From Bacteroidota bacterium (GTDB lineage: Bacteria > Bacteroidota > Bacteroidia > Bacteroidales > M50B96), in assembly GCA_024762835.1 (NCBI GenBank), contig JANTGP010000012.1, forward strand, positions 1 through 35,520: a stretch of DNA of 35,520 nt, in the 5' to 3' direction. Made by a program: the position numbers and the translations under genes. The notes under the pieces were generated by a model. That model did not search any database. It was not told the origin of the DNA and saw nothing but the letters and a program-made list of their open reading frames with translations. Positions 10,925 to 21,409 of the stretch are shown in pieces. Numbering within the stretch: position 1 is the stretch's first letter; each line of letters starts with the position of its first letter.

Positions 10925-11392
10925 TTATTTGGGATTTTCAATTTTATTAAATAATTCTAAATAGAAATTTTCCTTTTTTGTCATCTCCAACTTTTCATTA
11001 TTGGTTTTATCATTAAATCCAACTAAATGCAAAACGCCATGAATAATAATTCGCAATAATTCTTTTTTGATAGAATCGGAGTAGATTTTTGAATTTTCAA
11101 TAATTCTTTCAAGGCTCATAAAAATATCACCTGACACTATTGAATCTTCACAATAGTCAAAAGTTATCACATCAGTAAAGAAATCGTGCTCCAAATATTG
11201 TTTATTTATTTTCAACAAATACTCATCACTGCAATAAATAAAATTTATATCCCCAACAGTATATTTTTCATTCTCAATAGCAACAGACACCCAATCTTTC
11301 ACAATCGAAAAATTCAAATCAGGCAATTTAACATCTTCGCCAAAAAATTCAATTTGCATTTTACATTCAATTTTGAAATACAAATAATACAA
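10925..11392 (-). CDS. ybeY: Endoribonuclease / rRNA maturation factor YbeY (start probably ~11359, MQIEFFGEDV)
   Basis: HGVLHLVGF metal motif, DVITFDYCEDSIVSGDIFMSLERI. Confidence 0.9.
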   Translation of the reverse strand: MYYLYFKIECKMQIEFFGEDVKLPDLNFSIVKDWVSVAIENEKYTVGDINFIYCSDEYLLKINKQYLEHDFFTDVITFDYCEDSIVSGDIFMSLERIIENSKIYSDSIKKELLRIIIHGVLHLVGFNDKTNNEKLEMTKKENFYLELFNKIENPK

Positions 11393-14300
11393 TTATTTAC
11401 TATTCTGTAAATTTAGCAAATACTTTTTATATTTCTTTTTGTAATATGATTTAAGAGAAATGTTATTTTTATCGAACAACTCACTAAAATTCTCTTTCAT
11501 TTTTCCTTTTTCAAAATACTTTTCAGGATTGCTTATGAGCTCTTTTCTATTCTCTTTTGATTTTCTTTTTTTCTCAATCTCTCTTTTATTTTCTGATTTT
11601 TCTGCCTCAAGCAATCTACTTAGTATTAATTTTTGTCTTTCCATTAAACGAGGTGTTATCTGCTTATTAACCAATTCCTTTTGATTATCCTTTACTAATT
11701 GATTTATTTCGTTTAATAATTTTTGAGTTCCAGGCTTAATGCCGGATTTACCACCCATTTCTTTTAACATTTTCTGAAAAATTTCTTGTTGAGCAAGCAT
11801 TTGCCCCAGACGCTTATTTAAAGCCTGTTTATCCATCTTTGACTTATTGCCCTGACCTTCTTTCATTTGATCAATAAGTCCTTGAATTTGGTTTTTTAAA
11901 GACTGCTGCATGCCTTTCATTTGCGACATACTCGGTTTTCCATTCCCCGGCTTTTGACATTGTTGTTGCCCTTGCATTTCTGAGCTCATTTGCTGTTGCA
12001 TCTGTTTCATTGTTTCTCCGAGCAACAAAGCCAAATTATTAGCACTTGTCATAACAAATTGCTGTTCTCTGGTAGCAATATTTATTCTCCTGTCTTCGTC
12101 AAATTCATTATTGAGCTTTTTCAGCTTCTTTTCAATTTGAATTATCTCTTTGTTTACCAAAGAACTTATTTGCGGAATACGAGAGGCTAATGCCATTATT
12201 GAATCATGGATAATTACAAAATCATCTTCGATTTTATGCTGTTCCACAATCAATGTATTCATTTTAGGATTGCTTGGTTCAATTTCACCAAGTTCTTTCA
12301 TTATCCTTTCCTGGTCAAACGAAAAGCTCACAACATTTTCAATTATTTGCTTTAAATTGTCCATATCCTCCATTGCTTGCTGGCTTCCACTTGATTCCAT
12401 CATACTTTGCATTGCTTTAGCCAGGCTTTTCATTTGCTGAGAATTTTTTTGCTGTCCCTTCGAGGCCTTTTTATTTTTCCCCTTATCCAGATTTTCCTTA
12501 TCCTCTTCCATATTTTTACCAATCTCGCCAAACTGTTCCTCAAAGTCTTGAAGATTCATAGGATCTTCCAATTCCTCATTTTTCTTTAACTGCTCTTCGT
12601 AGTCTTTCTTAAGTTGGTCAAACTGCTTTTGCTGCTCTTGTTGCTCTTTAGCCAAATCTTCGCTATTTGCATCTTTATCCTTGGCTTTTTCCGATAACTC
12701 TTCCTGCTTCTCGGCTAATTTATTAAGTTCGTCTATGTCTTTATTAATTTTCTCTTCAAGGTCATATCTTTTCAGCATTTCAAGATTCTTATCCAACTGG
12801 TCTTGCAAATCATCAAGCGACATGTCCATTTCCTCAGACATTTCCTTAAGGTCTTCAGGACTCATTTCATCTTGCAGCTTACGAAGCTTTTCCAACAATT
12901 CTTTTAACTCATCAGTAAGTAAATTATCCAATAACTCTTGAATCATTTCCTGTTTTTCAAGAATATCCTTTTTTTGCTCATCTGATGTATTCTCTAATTC
13001 ATTTTTCTTCTGATTCTCTTCAGATAACTCATTTAGCAAATCTTCAAGTTTCTTTTCGTTATCAAGTACATCTTCAATAATCTGACTTTGTTCCCATGTT
13101 GACATCTCTTCCTCAAAACTTTTATCTTTCATCTTTTTCATTGCATCCTTCATCTGCTTGGCAACATCCTTACTCTCTTTCATTAATTTTTCCATTTTAT
13201 CCGAAGAGTTATCAAGCATTGAATCTATCTCAAGCTTTGATGGAATATTATACACAAACATATTGCTCCTTGTACTTTTATAGCCATTTACCCGGTCATT
13301 GTCAAATACTTCAAAATAATACTCCACTTTTTTATCATCAGTTAAGATATACTTTGAAAAATCAAATGCAAAATAGAATTCACTGCTTAGGCTATTTTTG
13401 GGAAAGGGGATTTCAATAATCGTATCTTTTTCATCATCAATATTATATTGAAATGTAAGATTTGAGAAGCCATAATCATCACTTATATTACCCATAAAAT
13501 AATATATAAAAGGCTTTAATGAATCTTGCACAGAAGCAACATTAATATTCGGATATAAATCGGGAATTACATTTACAATATACTTTACAAATCTCTTTTT
13601 CTTAACAAAACGATTTGATACATTTATGCTATATGAAGAGCTTTCGACAAATCTCTTTTCAAATTCAAAGGTCTCGGCATCACGCATTTTATCGCAGGAA
13701 ATAATTTCCTTACCAAATAAAATATCCAAATTCTCAATATCTTTAGTAGAAAAGCTCCATTTAACTTTCGAGCCTTGAGGGATAGTTATATCACCAATAT
13801 TTTCAATTATCCTGTCACTTTCGCCTGTATATGCAGGAACATCAACATCAACTGTGAAATTTATAATAGTAGGAGAGGGCAGAACATTTAGTTTGTACTT
13901 TGTGGAAACAATATTGCTCGCCTCAAAATAAAATTCAAACGAATTATTTACATTTCTGAAGTTATATTCAAAATTTGAATTGTCAATTTTCTTCATTAAG
14001 AATTTATTGCGACTATACGTCAGGTAGGCGTCTTGCGGAACATAGTCCCCGGTTATTTTCATTCTTAATTTAAAATCATTTCCCTTTTCAATATAAAGTG
14101 AATCGTTTTGCAAAATAAATTCGAAAGGGGCAGGCTTAACATATTCTTTGTTGTACTTAATAATTCTTTCGGAGCCTTCGGAAATTATTGATGGGCTAAA
14201 AACATATATCAGCAACACTAGAACAACTGCAATTGCCATATAACGAAACAATTTGTAATTAGCTTTTATGTTTATGGCATTAACAAAAGGGATTGGCTTT

Positions 14301-14716
14301 AACTTACTGATTCTTTGTTCTATACTTGCCAGAATAAGCTCACTCGAATATTTATCATCACTTAAATTGTGTAATTCAATTGTATTCAAAAGCTTATCCT
14401 GTACATCAGGGAAATGGCGTGCAATAATGTAAGTGGCTTGTTTTCGCGAAATAATTTTTCCAATCTTAAAGAAACCCAAAAGAGGAATAAGAATAAACTT
14501 AACAAAGACAGCAATACTAATAAGTAAAGCTGTAAAAAATAAAGCTGTGCGGAATTTAATAGAGAAATGACCAAAATACTCAGCTGTAAATATTGTAAGA
14601 TAAAATAATATTAAAATCGTGACCGAAAGAATTAATCCTTTCACTATCTGATTTTTATAATATTTTCGTATAAATTGGTCTAATTTTTCAATTAGTATAT
14701 TAAAACTATCATTCAT
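11393..14716 (-). CDS. DUF4175 family membrane protein with long Glu/Lys/Gln-rich coiled coil
   Basis: 1107 aa; N-terminal TM helices, central charged coiled-coil region; position next to ybeY. Confidence 0.75.
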   Translation of the reverse strand: MNDSFNILIEKLDQFIRKYYKNQIVKGLILSVTILILFYLTIFTAEYFGHFSIKFRTALFFTALLISIAVFVKFILIPLLGFFKIGKIISRKQATYIIARHFPDVQDKLLNTIELHNLSDDKYSSELILASIEQRISKLKPIPFVNAINIKANYKLFRYMAIAVVLVLLIYVFSPSIISEGSERIIKYNKEYVKPAPFEFILQNDSLYIEKGNDFKLRMKITGDYVPQDAYLTYSRNKFLMKKIDNSNFEYNFRNVNNSFEFYFEASNIVSTKYKLNVLPSPTIINFTVDVDVPAYTGESDRIIENIGDITIPQGSKVKWSFSTKDIENLDILFGKEIISCDKMRDAETFEFEKRFVESSSYSINVSNRFVKKKRFVKYIVNVIPDLYPNINVASVQDSLKPFIYYFMGNISDDYGFSNLTFQYNIDDEKDTIIEIPFPKNSLSSEFYFAFDFSKYILTDDKKVEYYFEVFDNDRVNGYKSTRSNMFVYNIPSKLEIDSMLDNSSDKMEKLMKESKDVAKQMKDAMKKMKDKSFEEEMSTWEQSQIIEDVLDNEKKLEDLLNELSEENQKKNELENTSDEQKKDILEKQEMIQELLDNLLTDELKELLEKLRKLQDEMSPEDLKEMSEEMDMSLDDLQDQLDKNLEMLKRYDLEEKINKDIDELNKLAEKQEELSEKAKDKDANSEDLAKEQQEQQKQFDQLKKDYEEQLKKNEELEDPMNLQDFEEQFGEIGKNMEEDKENLDKGKNKKASKGQQKNSQQMKSLAKAMQSMMESSGSQQAMEDMDNLKQIIENVVSFSFDQERIMKELGEIEPSNPKMNTLIVEQHKIEDDFVIIHDSIMALASRIPQISSLVNKEIIQIEKKLKKLNNEFDEDRRINIATREQQFVMTSANNLALLLGETMKQMQQQMSSEMQGQQQCQKPGNGKPSMSQMKGMQQSLKNQIQGLIDQMKEGQGNKSKMDKQALNKRLGQMLAQQEIFQKMLKEMGGKSGIKPGTQKLLNEINQLVKDNQKELVNKQITPRLMERQKLILSRLLEAEKSENKREIEKKRKSKENRKELISNPEKYFEKGKMKENFSELFDKNNISLKSYYKKKYKKYLLNLQNSK

Positions 14717-14723
14717 TATTTTA

Positions 14724-15962
14724 CTATTTTCTGGCTAACCACAAAGATGGGTCCTGCCTTGAACTGCCTTTCCAAATTTCTAAATGTAGAACTGTCTTTT
14801 TACCGTCACTATTGTCAGTAAAAACAATACCTATTACTTCTTTACTTTTAACCTTATCTCCCGGTTTTAACTTAACATTGCTTAAATTCTGATACACGCT
14901 AAAGAACTCACCATGCTTAATAATCACAGCCATATTACGTCCTTGAATTGCCCATACATCTCTCACCTCACCATCAAAAATTGCCCTTACCTCAGAGCCC
15001 TCGTCTGTACTAATATCTATACCGTTATTAAATGTTTTAATACCGGCTAAAACAGGGTGATTATGTTCTCCATAGCTTTCGGTTACCATACCTCTGAGAG
15101 TAGGCCAAGGAAATTTACCCTTGTTTAGTCCAAAATTTTTAGAGATTAAACTTTCTTCAGGGGTTAAAGCAAATTTCCCTACCGGTTTATTCTTCTTTAA
15201 AGCTTCTTCACGTTTTCTTTTTTCTTCGGCAATAATTCTATCTATCGCTTTTTTAATTTGCTTAGCTTCTCTTTTTCGTTTTTTTATTTCCTTGCGTAAT
15301 TCGCGGTCTTTCTTTTTCAAATTAGAAATATAACCATTAACTTTTTCTTTTTCTGCTGAAAGCTTTTGTTGCTCTTCCTTTTCTTGCTCAATAAGTTCTA
15401 TCTTTTTTGCTTTTTCGTTGTTCAGTTCTTCTATTTGCTTTTTCAAAACCTCTTCCTGTTCTGATATTAGCTCAACCTGTTTATTTCTGTAATCACTGAA
15501 TTCTTGCAAATATCTTAGTCTGCGATAAGCCTGATTAAAATCTTTTGACGAAAATAAAAACATCCAGGTATCATAGCTATGTCTGTTTTTATAAGCAGAA
15601 GAAATCAGTTTTGCATATTCTTTCTTAATTGTATTTATCTCAGCTTCAATTTCATCAATCTCCTTTTCTTTATCCGATATTTCATTTGAAATTATTCGCA
15701 TCTCTGTTTTATAACTGAGTACTAACTCTTCTCTACTTTTAATATTATTTTTTAATATCAATAACTGATTGACGCTTGTCTGTTTTTCTTTGCTGTTTTT
15801 CTTAAGCAACTTATTAGCATACTCAATATCAGCCAGCATTTTACGTCTTTGTTTTTCAAGGTCGTTTACCTTTTGAGAACTTGCCGCAAATGATACAAGC
15901 ACTAATAATGCTACTATCAGTATTGTTACAGTATTCTTTAATATGTTTTGAGTATTCTCCAC
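14724..15962 (-). CDS. EnvC-like murein hydrolase activator (coiled coil + degenerate LytM/M23 domain)
   Basis: 412 aa; signal peptide, long coiled coil, C-terminal LytM fold GIDISTDEGSEVRAIFDGEVRDVWAIQGRNMAVIIKHGEFFSVYQNLSNVKLKPGDKV. Confidence 0.88.
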   Translation of the reverse strand: MENTQNILKNTVTILIVALLVLVSFAASSQKVNDLEKQRRKMLADIEYANKLLKKNSKEKQTSVNQLLILKNNIKSREELVLSYKTEMRIISNEISDKEKEIDEIEAEINTIKKEYAKLISSAYKNRHSYDTWMFLFSSKDFNQAYRRLRYLQEFSDYRNKQVELISEQEEVLKKQIEELNNEKAKKIELIEQEKEEQQKLSAEKEKVNGYISNLKKKDRELRKEIKKRKREAKQIKKAIDRIIAEEKRKREEALKKNKPVGKFALTPEESLISKNFGLNKGKFPWPTLRGMVTESYGEHNHPVLAGIKTFNNGIDISTDEGSEVRAIFDGEVRDVWAIQGRNMAVIIKHGEFFSVYQNLSNVKLKPGDKVKSKEVIGIVFTDNSDGKKTVLHLEIWKGSSRQDPSLWLARK

Positions 15963-15963
15963 C

Positions 15964-16755
15964 TTAATACTTTATTACAGTAATCTTTTTTGATATTTTA
16001 AAGGGATATTTTTGACTTTTATCTAAATGTATTTTGCTTAAATTGATGTCAAGATTCAAACTTTTTTTATTCAATTCAAGTAAAATTTCCATCCCTTTCG
16101 GGAATATCTTTTCACCTTCTTTGTCAAAATCCGAATAATCAATAATAAACTCCTTAGCTGTATCAGTAATTTTTGTTCTCACAATTTTATTAATCATCTT
16201 GTCAACCAGATAATCAATAACAAATACGGGCATTTTGTTTTTACTAACAACACAATTAATCAATAAAGAGTCGTCATAAGTAATTAATTTTCTATTTGTT
16301 TCATATCCTTCATCATTACAATCGCTTATCTCGTTAAGCAGAGCCGACTCAAGTAATGAATACCCCACCTTCAAACCATATTTTTTTTCTAAGAAATTAT
16401 AATTACCCTCGTACAATTTATCATTAATACGGTCTAATATTTTAACGCTATCTTTCTCAAATACCATTTTAGCAACCGGTAAGCCGGTAGGTAGATTAAT
16501 AGAAATCCAAATTATACTGTCACGCCTAATTCTTAATGAACCTCTGAACTTTTGATTTTCACCATTCAATTCGCCTTCTATTTTTAGTCTAGAAGAAAAG
16601 GTTTCAAATTTTAAAAAGTCATCAGATAATTTATTTATCACTTCATTATTAAAATCTTTTTTTGCCTCATTACTTAAAATAAAGTGACTTTTGCAGCTGC
16701 TAAAAACAGTAACAAAAAGCAATAGCAATATGTATATCTTTCGTTTACTCATCAA
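15964..16755 (-). CDS. DUF4292-type lipoprotein (LolB/LppX-like fold suspected)
   Basis: 263 aa; lipobox VFSSC; FRGSLRIRRDSIIWISINLPTGLPVAKMVFEKDSVKILDR; 4-nt overlap with upstream TPR gene. Confidence 0.75.
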   Translation of the reverse strand: MMSKRKIYILLLLFVTVFSSCKSHFILSNEAKKDFNNEVINKLSDDFLKFETFSSRLKIEGELNGENQKFRGSLRIRRDSIIWISINLPTGLPVAKMVFEKDSVKILDRINDKLYEGNYNFLEKKYGLKVGYSLLESALLNEISDCNDEGYETNRKLITYDDSLLINCVVSKNKMPVFVIDYLVDKMINKIVRTKITDTAKEFIIDYSDFDKEGEKIFPKGMEILLELNKKSLNLDINLSKIHLDKSQKYPFKISKKITVIKY

Positions 16756-18500
16756 TCAACTAAATTCCCACTTTTAACTTTTTCTTTTAATTTGTCTGTA
16801 TCTGCACCTAGTTTCAACGCATTTTCCCATTGAATCATTGCATCTTCTTTTTTATTATTTCTATAAAGGATATCGCCGTAATGTTCAACAATTACAGCAC
16901 TTTTATCTCCTCCCTTTGCAATTGCCTTTTCAATAATCACCAGAGCTTCTTTAAACTTTTCATTTTTATATAATGCCCAAGCATAGGTATCGAGATATGT
17001 GTCGTTTTCTTCTATTGATACAGCTTTCTTTGCCATCTCTACCGCCTTCTCAAGCTTTTCGTTACGTAAAGACAAATAATAGCTGTAGTTGTTTAGGACA
17101 GAGATATTATCCGGGTCAAGCTCAAGGACTTTATCAAAACTCTTAAAGGCTTTTTGATACTCCTTAGTTTTATAATACATTTCAGCTAAGCTTGATAAAA
17201 ACTGTATTTTTAATTTTGGCTGGTCAATAATTATATCCAATCCTGCTTCAAGAATCTCAATGCCCTCATTATATTTCTTTAGTTTCTCGCAAGCAAATCC
17301 ATTATACAAGAAAAAGTTCGGATAATTCGGGAAGTAATCTATTGCATTTTTGCTGTCATCGTACATTGCTGTATAATCAATAAGCTCGGCATCAGCAATC
17401 AACAACTGCTTCCACACCAAATAGTTTTCTTTATCTGTTTTAAGAATTATCAAAAGTTCATTTCTTGCTTCCGCATACCTTTTTCTATTAATTAAATAAT
17501 CTACTTTAAGAGCATGTCCATTAGGTTCGTCGGGGTGTGTTTCGCAAATAAGATTAACCAAACTATAAATTTCCTCATCACTTAAGTACTTTTTATAATA
17601 CTTCGAAAGTGAGATTATAAGATCTACCTTTGGCTTAATATCAAGTTGACTATTGCTTATTCCCTCAACAAATTCGCTCATTGCCTTTTGTTTATCACCA
17701 ATGTTTAAATAATATTTTCCTACAGAAATATGAGCTAATGCATTATCGGGGTCAAGCTTAAAAAGTTTTTGATAAGTATTAAAGGCCTTTTCCTTTTCGC
17801 CAATATTCAATAAATACTCTGCATAAATGCCAAGATAGTTAATATTATCAGGATAAGCTTCAATTAGCTTTTCCAATTCTTCAACAATCTTTTCTTGTTG
17901 CCCCAGTTTTGAATAAATAGCTTCTTTTTGAATAAATAATTCTTCAGAAACTCCAAAGCGTGATTCTATCCTGTTAAGTAAATCAATTGCTTTTGAATAA
18001 TTCTTTTTATCGGCTGAATAATAGCCAACAAGGTCGAGCATCAATTGCTTATCTTTCGGATAATCGTCAATAAGCCTGTTGTATAATTTATATCCCTTTT
18101 TTCTCTCGCCCGTTTTAATTAACAGATTAGCATAAAGTAATTGATACCAGATATTATCCTCATCTACTTTAGCAGATTTTTTAGCATAGCTCAATGCATC
18201 GAGGTAGTTTTCCTGATAAAGCTCAATATTTGCCAATTCGTAATTGACGGCTGCCGAATTTGGTTTTATTTCAAGACATTTGGAAAAAGCTGTTTTTGCT
18301 TCAGGAAAATAGCCAAGTGTCTTATATTTGTTTCCATCAATAAAATAAAAGCTAAATTCCATTTCCTGCTTTTCGGCAATATCATTATCAACAGCTTTTA
18401 CCTTTGAAGTTGACTTAATACTTCCACATGAAGCCAAAATAATCAGACTTAAAACAATAGTGAGAATTTTATAATTGATATTTAGTAAGTTCTTTGTCAT
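16752..18500 (-). CDS. Tetratricopeptide repeat lipoprotein
   Basis: 582 aa; lipobox IILASC; repeated TPR motifs (e.g. EYQKAFKSFDKVLELDPDNISVLNNYSYYL). Confidence 0.9.
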   Translation of the reverse strand: MTKNLLNINYKILTIVLSLIILASCGSIKSTSKVKAVDNDIAEKQEMEFSFYFIDGNKYKTLGYFPEAKTAFSKCLEIKPNSAAVNYELANIELYQENYLDALSYAKKSAKVDEDNIWYQLLYANLLIKTGERKKGYKLYNRLIDDYPKDKQLMLDLVGYYSADKKNYSKAIDLLNRIESRFGVSEELFIQKEAIYSKLGQQEKIVEELEKLIEAYPDNINYLGIYAEYLLNIGEKEKAFNTYQKLFKLDPDNALAHISVGKYYLNIGDKQKAMSEFVEGISNSQLDIKPKVDLIISLSKYYKKYLSDEEIYSLVNLICETHPDEPNGHALKVDYLINRKRYAEARNELLIILKTDKENYLVWKQLLIADAELIDYTAMYDDSKNAIDYFPNYPNFFLYNGFACEKLKKYNEGIEILEAGLDIIIDQPKLKIQFLSSLAEMYYKTKEYQKAFKSFDKVLELDPDNISVLNNYSYYLSLRNEKLEKAVEMAKKAVSIEENDTYLDTYAWALYKNEKFKEALVIIEKAIAKGGDKSAVIVEHYGDILYRNNKKEDAMIQWENALKLGADTDKLKEKVKSGNLVD

Positions 18501-18520
18501 TAGTATTTTATAGGGATTAA

Positions 18521-18955
18521 TTACTTAGTTCCGGTATGCCCAAAACCACCTTCGCCTCTATCAGTTTCTTCAAGAATATCAACCTGTTCCCATTCAACTT
18601 GTTCATGTTTTGCAATTACCATCTGACAAATTCTTTCACCATCTTCAATTAGAACAGGCTCATTACTTAAATTAATAAGTATTATCCCTATCTCGCCTCT
18701 ATAATCAGCATCAATAGTACCTGGCGAATTCAATACTGACAATCCTTTTTTAAGAGCCAGCCCGCTACGTGGACGCACCTGTGCCTCGTATCCAACAGGT
18801 AAAGCAATAAACAATCCGGTCGGTATAAGCTTTCGCTCCAGAGGCTTTAGCTCAATCCCTTCGTTGATATTAGCTCTGAGATCAATCCCCGCAGAGTGTT
18901 TGGTACTGTACTTTGGTAAACTATGTTTTGATTTATTAACTATCTTAATTATCAT
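18521..18955 (-). CDS. dut: dUTP diphosphatase
   Basis: 144 aa; all dUTPase motifs: [43 protein letters not shown]. Confidence 0.97.
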   Translation of the reverse strand: MIIKIVNKSKHSLPKYSTKHSAGIDLRANINEGIELKPLERKLIPTGLFIALPVGYEAQVRPRSGLALKKGLSVLNSPGTIDADYRGEIGIILINLSNEPVLIEDGERICQMVIAKHEQVEWEQVDILEETDRGEGGFGHTGTK

Positions 18956-19140
18956 TTATTTACTTCTTTATAATTACACATACATTAAACAAATATTAAA
19001 CCTGCTAAAATACTCATTCTTTGCATAAATCAATCTTAAAAAAATATAATAATATTTGCAGCCGTTTTTCTTAAAAAAAGATAGCCTAAGGTATTATTAT
19101 GGAACTGCTGAAAGACACAAAAAATTTTAAGTAATCCCTA

Positions 19141-19230
19141 TAAATCCGAATCGGTCAACACTGCATTAATCTCGGCATTGTTGCAGAGCTTAGTCGAAGT
19201 ACCGGCGAGATGAATGCATAGGTGTTGTCG
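19141..19230 (+). repeat. Structured dispersed repeat, copy 1
   Basis: Shares TCAACAyTGCATTmATCTC...TTGTTGCAGAG(c/t)TTA(g)TCGAAGTACCGGCGAGA.GAATG with copies 2 and 3; arms 19156-19175 / 19202-19227 pair. Confidence 0.85.
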
Positions 19231-19501
19231 TTTCGTTGTTTCTTCTTCCTTACGTTGGTAGGGTAAGCTCTTCCCGATTTTATCAGAATGTGCTTGGCTG
19301 TATAGGCTAGCTATACATTTGGTTTGATAATTAATGTGCTTTTCAAATCTGTTAAAATCAAGTTGAAGTTTCCTCGATAGGAATGAAGTAAGTCAATAAT
19401 ATATACTACACGCTGTACAGGAGTGCCTGCCGGACTCAAGTTTTTATGAATTTAGCCATATTGGTTTTGTTATCTACAAAATATACTATTGATCTTCCCA
19501 T

Positions 19502-20575
19502 CTATTCAGTCTGTATAATAAGTTCGTAAATTTTAAACCAATAGAAAAAAGCTTCCGGATTAGATTTCTTCAATTTGTTTAGTTTGTTATTCAAAGGCTC
19601 CCCAATCTGCCAATCTTTCAATAATTTGGGATTATCAAATCTCTCAATTACAGCTGTATCTTCTCTGATAAGTATCGAAATGTATGCCGCTTTTGATGCT
19701 AGTATAATAGCTTTTTCTAAATGAAAACTCTCGGAAAATATGAATCCGGTAATTCTTCTAATTCCAAGTTGTAATTGTTCAAAGTCCCCTTTACCATCAG
19801 CACCTCTTGTTACAATATTTAATGAGGTTTGATAAATATCTTCCAATACATCATTCGCTGTTAACTCATCTATAGCTCTGTATGTTAGTTCAGTTTCAGC
19901 AAATGTGAAAAAGGTGGTCTTAATTATTTCTAAATCCTTTGCAACATCAAATAGATTACCAATATCGTAAAGCTGCTTAATGATTTCCATACTCATACTG
20001 TCTTTCTTCTTGAAATATGGAATACCAGTTGTGTTCGGAGCAAAAGCTGTTAGTTTATCACCTAGCATATCTTCCAAACATGGAACCTTTACTGCAACTG
20101 GGTCTCCTTCAAGCGGCACAAAAGATGATTGAATCGGAATCTTAATTACATTTGCATAGCCAACCTCTTCAAAAAGAATATCAAGAAGCACGTATTCTTC
20201 CTCTTTATTCGATTTGTGTATTGGAGTATAGAAAAATTTGTAGTGTTCTTTTTTGATTTTAGTATTTGTACTCCTATGTTGTAATTCTAATTTTGTAAAA
20301 CCTTGTTCAACGACAATTTTTTTAAGAATATCGTCAAACCCTTCAACTTCTTCGGACAAAATGACATCGATATCAATGGATAACCTTTTTGAATAATTTA
20401 GATGTAACATTAATGCTGTACCTCCTTTAAACACAAACGGAATTTCTTGCACTACTAAACCTTCAAGCAATAGTAAAGCATGAATAACTTTTTCAACCAA
20501 AATTTTGTCTGATTTTCTATTCTGCTTAGATACTTGACTAATCCAATCTATATTGATTTTATTCTTATCTATCAT
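19502..20575 (-). CDS. AbiEii/AbiGii-type nucleotidyltransferase toxin
   Basis: 357 aa; FKGGTALMLHLNYSKRLSIDIDVIL NTase motif; EDMLGDKLTAFAPNTTG; downstream of an AbiEi-like partner with a 3-nt gap. Confidence 0.9.
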   Translation of the reverse strand: MIDKNKINIDWISQVSKQNRKSDKILVEKVIHALLLLEGLVVQEIPFVFKGGTALMLHLNYSKRLSIDIDVILSEEVEGFDDILKKIVVEQGFTKLELQHRSTNTKIKKEHYKFFYTPIHKSNKEEEYVLLDILFEEVGYANVIKIPIQSSFVPLEGDPVAVKVPCLEDMLGDKLTAFAPNTTGIPYFKKKDSMSMEIIKQLYDIGNLFDVAKDLEIIKTTFFTFAETELTYRAIDELTANDVLEDIYQTSLNIVTRGADGKGDFEQLQLGIRRITGFIFSESFHLEKAIILASKAAYISILIREDTAVIERFDNPKLLKDWQIGEPLNNKLNKLKKSNPEAFFYWFKIYELIIQTE

Positions 20576-20578
20576 ATT

Positions 20579-21409
20579 CTATAATTTGGCAGCATTATCT
20601 GTTTTGTTGCCGTAAATTTGAATAGTACTTAAATACTCTTGAAAATTTTCTTTTTTTCTTCTTCTACTTGCATATCGAAGCATTTTACTGTGGTTAACAG
20701 TGTATTTGTTAAATGCTTCTTGAAAAATAGTTCTAAGTTCAGCACCTTGTTGAGCTGAAAAAATAATTGTATCAGAAAATATGTCTACCAATAATTTCTC
20801 AATAGTAACTGTTCTAATATTGCCATTTTCTTGTAGTGGTGATTCTGATACTAAAGATTTAATTATTATTGCTTCCTTATCTGTGGGCAAATACTTTTCT
20901 AATATTTCCTCTGTAGGCTTAATGAAGACAGGATAATTCAATTCTTTAAGGAAATAAAAAACAGATTGAGCTACTTCTTTTTCAACTTCAACTATTATCT
21001 GAAAATTGCCGGGTTGATGTTGCATAAATTCATTCAGTATTTTTGTATTCCATACACAAATTTGAACAAATGGAAACTCAGACCTTAGTTTGTCGTATAT
21101 TACCTTTTCTTTTCTGTTTAATTCTGGTAAAAATATATTATTAGAACCTAAACAAAATTTTCCTCTTCCAATGCGAGTTAATATACCTTTTTGAACTAAG
21201 GCATACACTCTCCAATTAATAGTAGTTTTTTTAACAAGAGGGTCTAATGAAAGATAAAATTCACTAATGTCTTTTGTTGTAAAGTAATTAGCTTTATTAA
21301 ATCTCTCTTCTAATTGGTCGATATGTAACTTCTTATCTCTGATAATCAAATTTTTAAAGGACAAAGATAATAAAACTATATTACGGCAGCAAATAATGTT
21401 TATTGCCAT
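20579..21409 (-). CDS. AbiEi-like antitoxin partner (DUF6577-type); likely start near 21349, not 21409
   Basis: wHTH N-terminus (YFTTKDISEFYLSLDPLVKKTTINWRVYALVQKGILTRIGRGKFCLG); adjacent to AbiEii; promoter box inside the called 5' end. Confidence 0.75.
   Translation of the reverse strand: MAINIICCRNIVLLSLSFKNLIIRDKKLHIDQLEERFNKANYFTTKDISEFYLSLDPLVKKTTINWRVYALVQKGILTRIGRGKFCLGSNNIFLPELNRKEKVIYDKLRSEFPFVQICVWNTKILNEFMQHQPGNFQIIVEVEKEVAQSVFYFLKELNYPVFIKPTEEILEKYLPTDKEAIIIKSLVSESPLQENGNIRTVTIEKLLVDIFSDTIIFSAQQGAELRTIFQEAFNKYTVNHSKMLRYASRRRKKENFQEYLSTIQIYGNKTDNAAKL
21362..21369 (-). promoter_or_regulatory. Bacteroidota -7 box (TATCTTTG) with TTTG about 20 nt upstream, for the AbiE operon
   Basis: Minus strand ...attatTTGctgccgtaatatagttttatTATCTTTGtcc; matches TTTG-N20-TAnnTTTG. 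Confidence 0.65.

Noticed and set aside
10925-11392. YbeY appears to lack the third histidine of HGxLHLxGYDH (GFNDK)
   Set aside because: As I recall, GYxDK is usual in Bacteroidota YbeY, so probably a lineage variant and not a defect.
11460-13419. Several plus-strand ORFs antisense to the DUF4175 gene
   Set aside because: Low-complexity Ser/Phe/Leu-rich mirror of the charged coiled coil; not independent genes.
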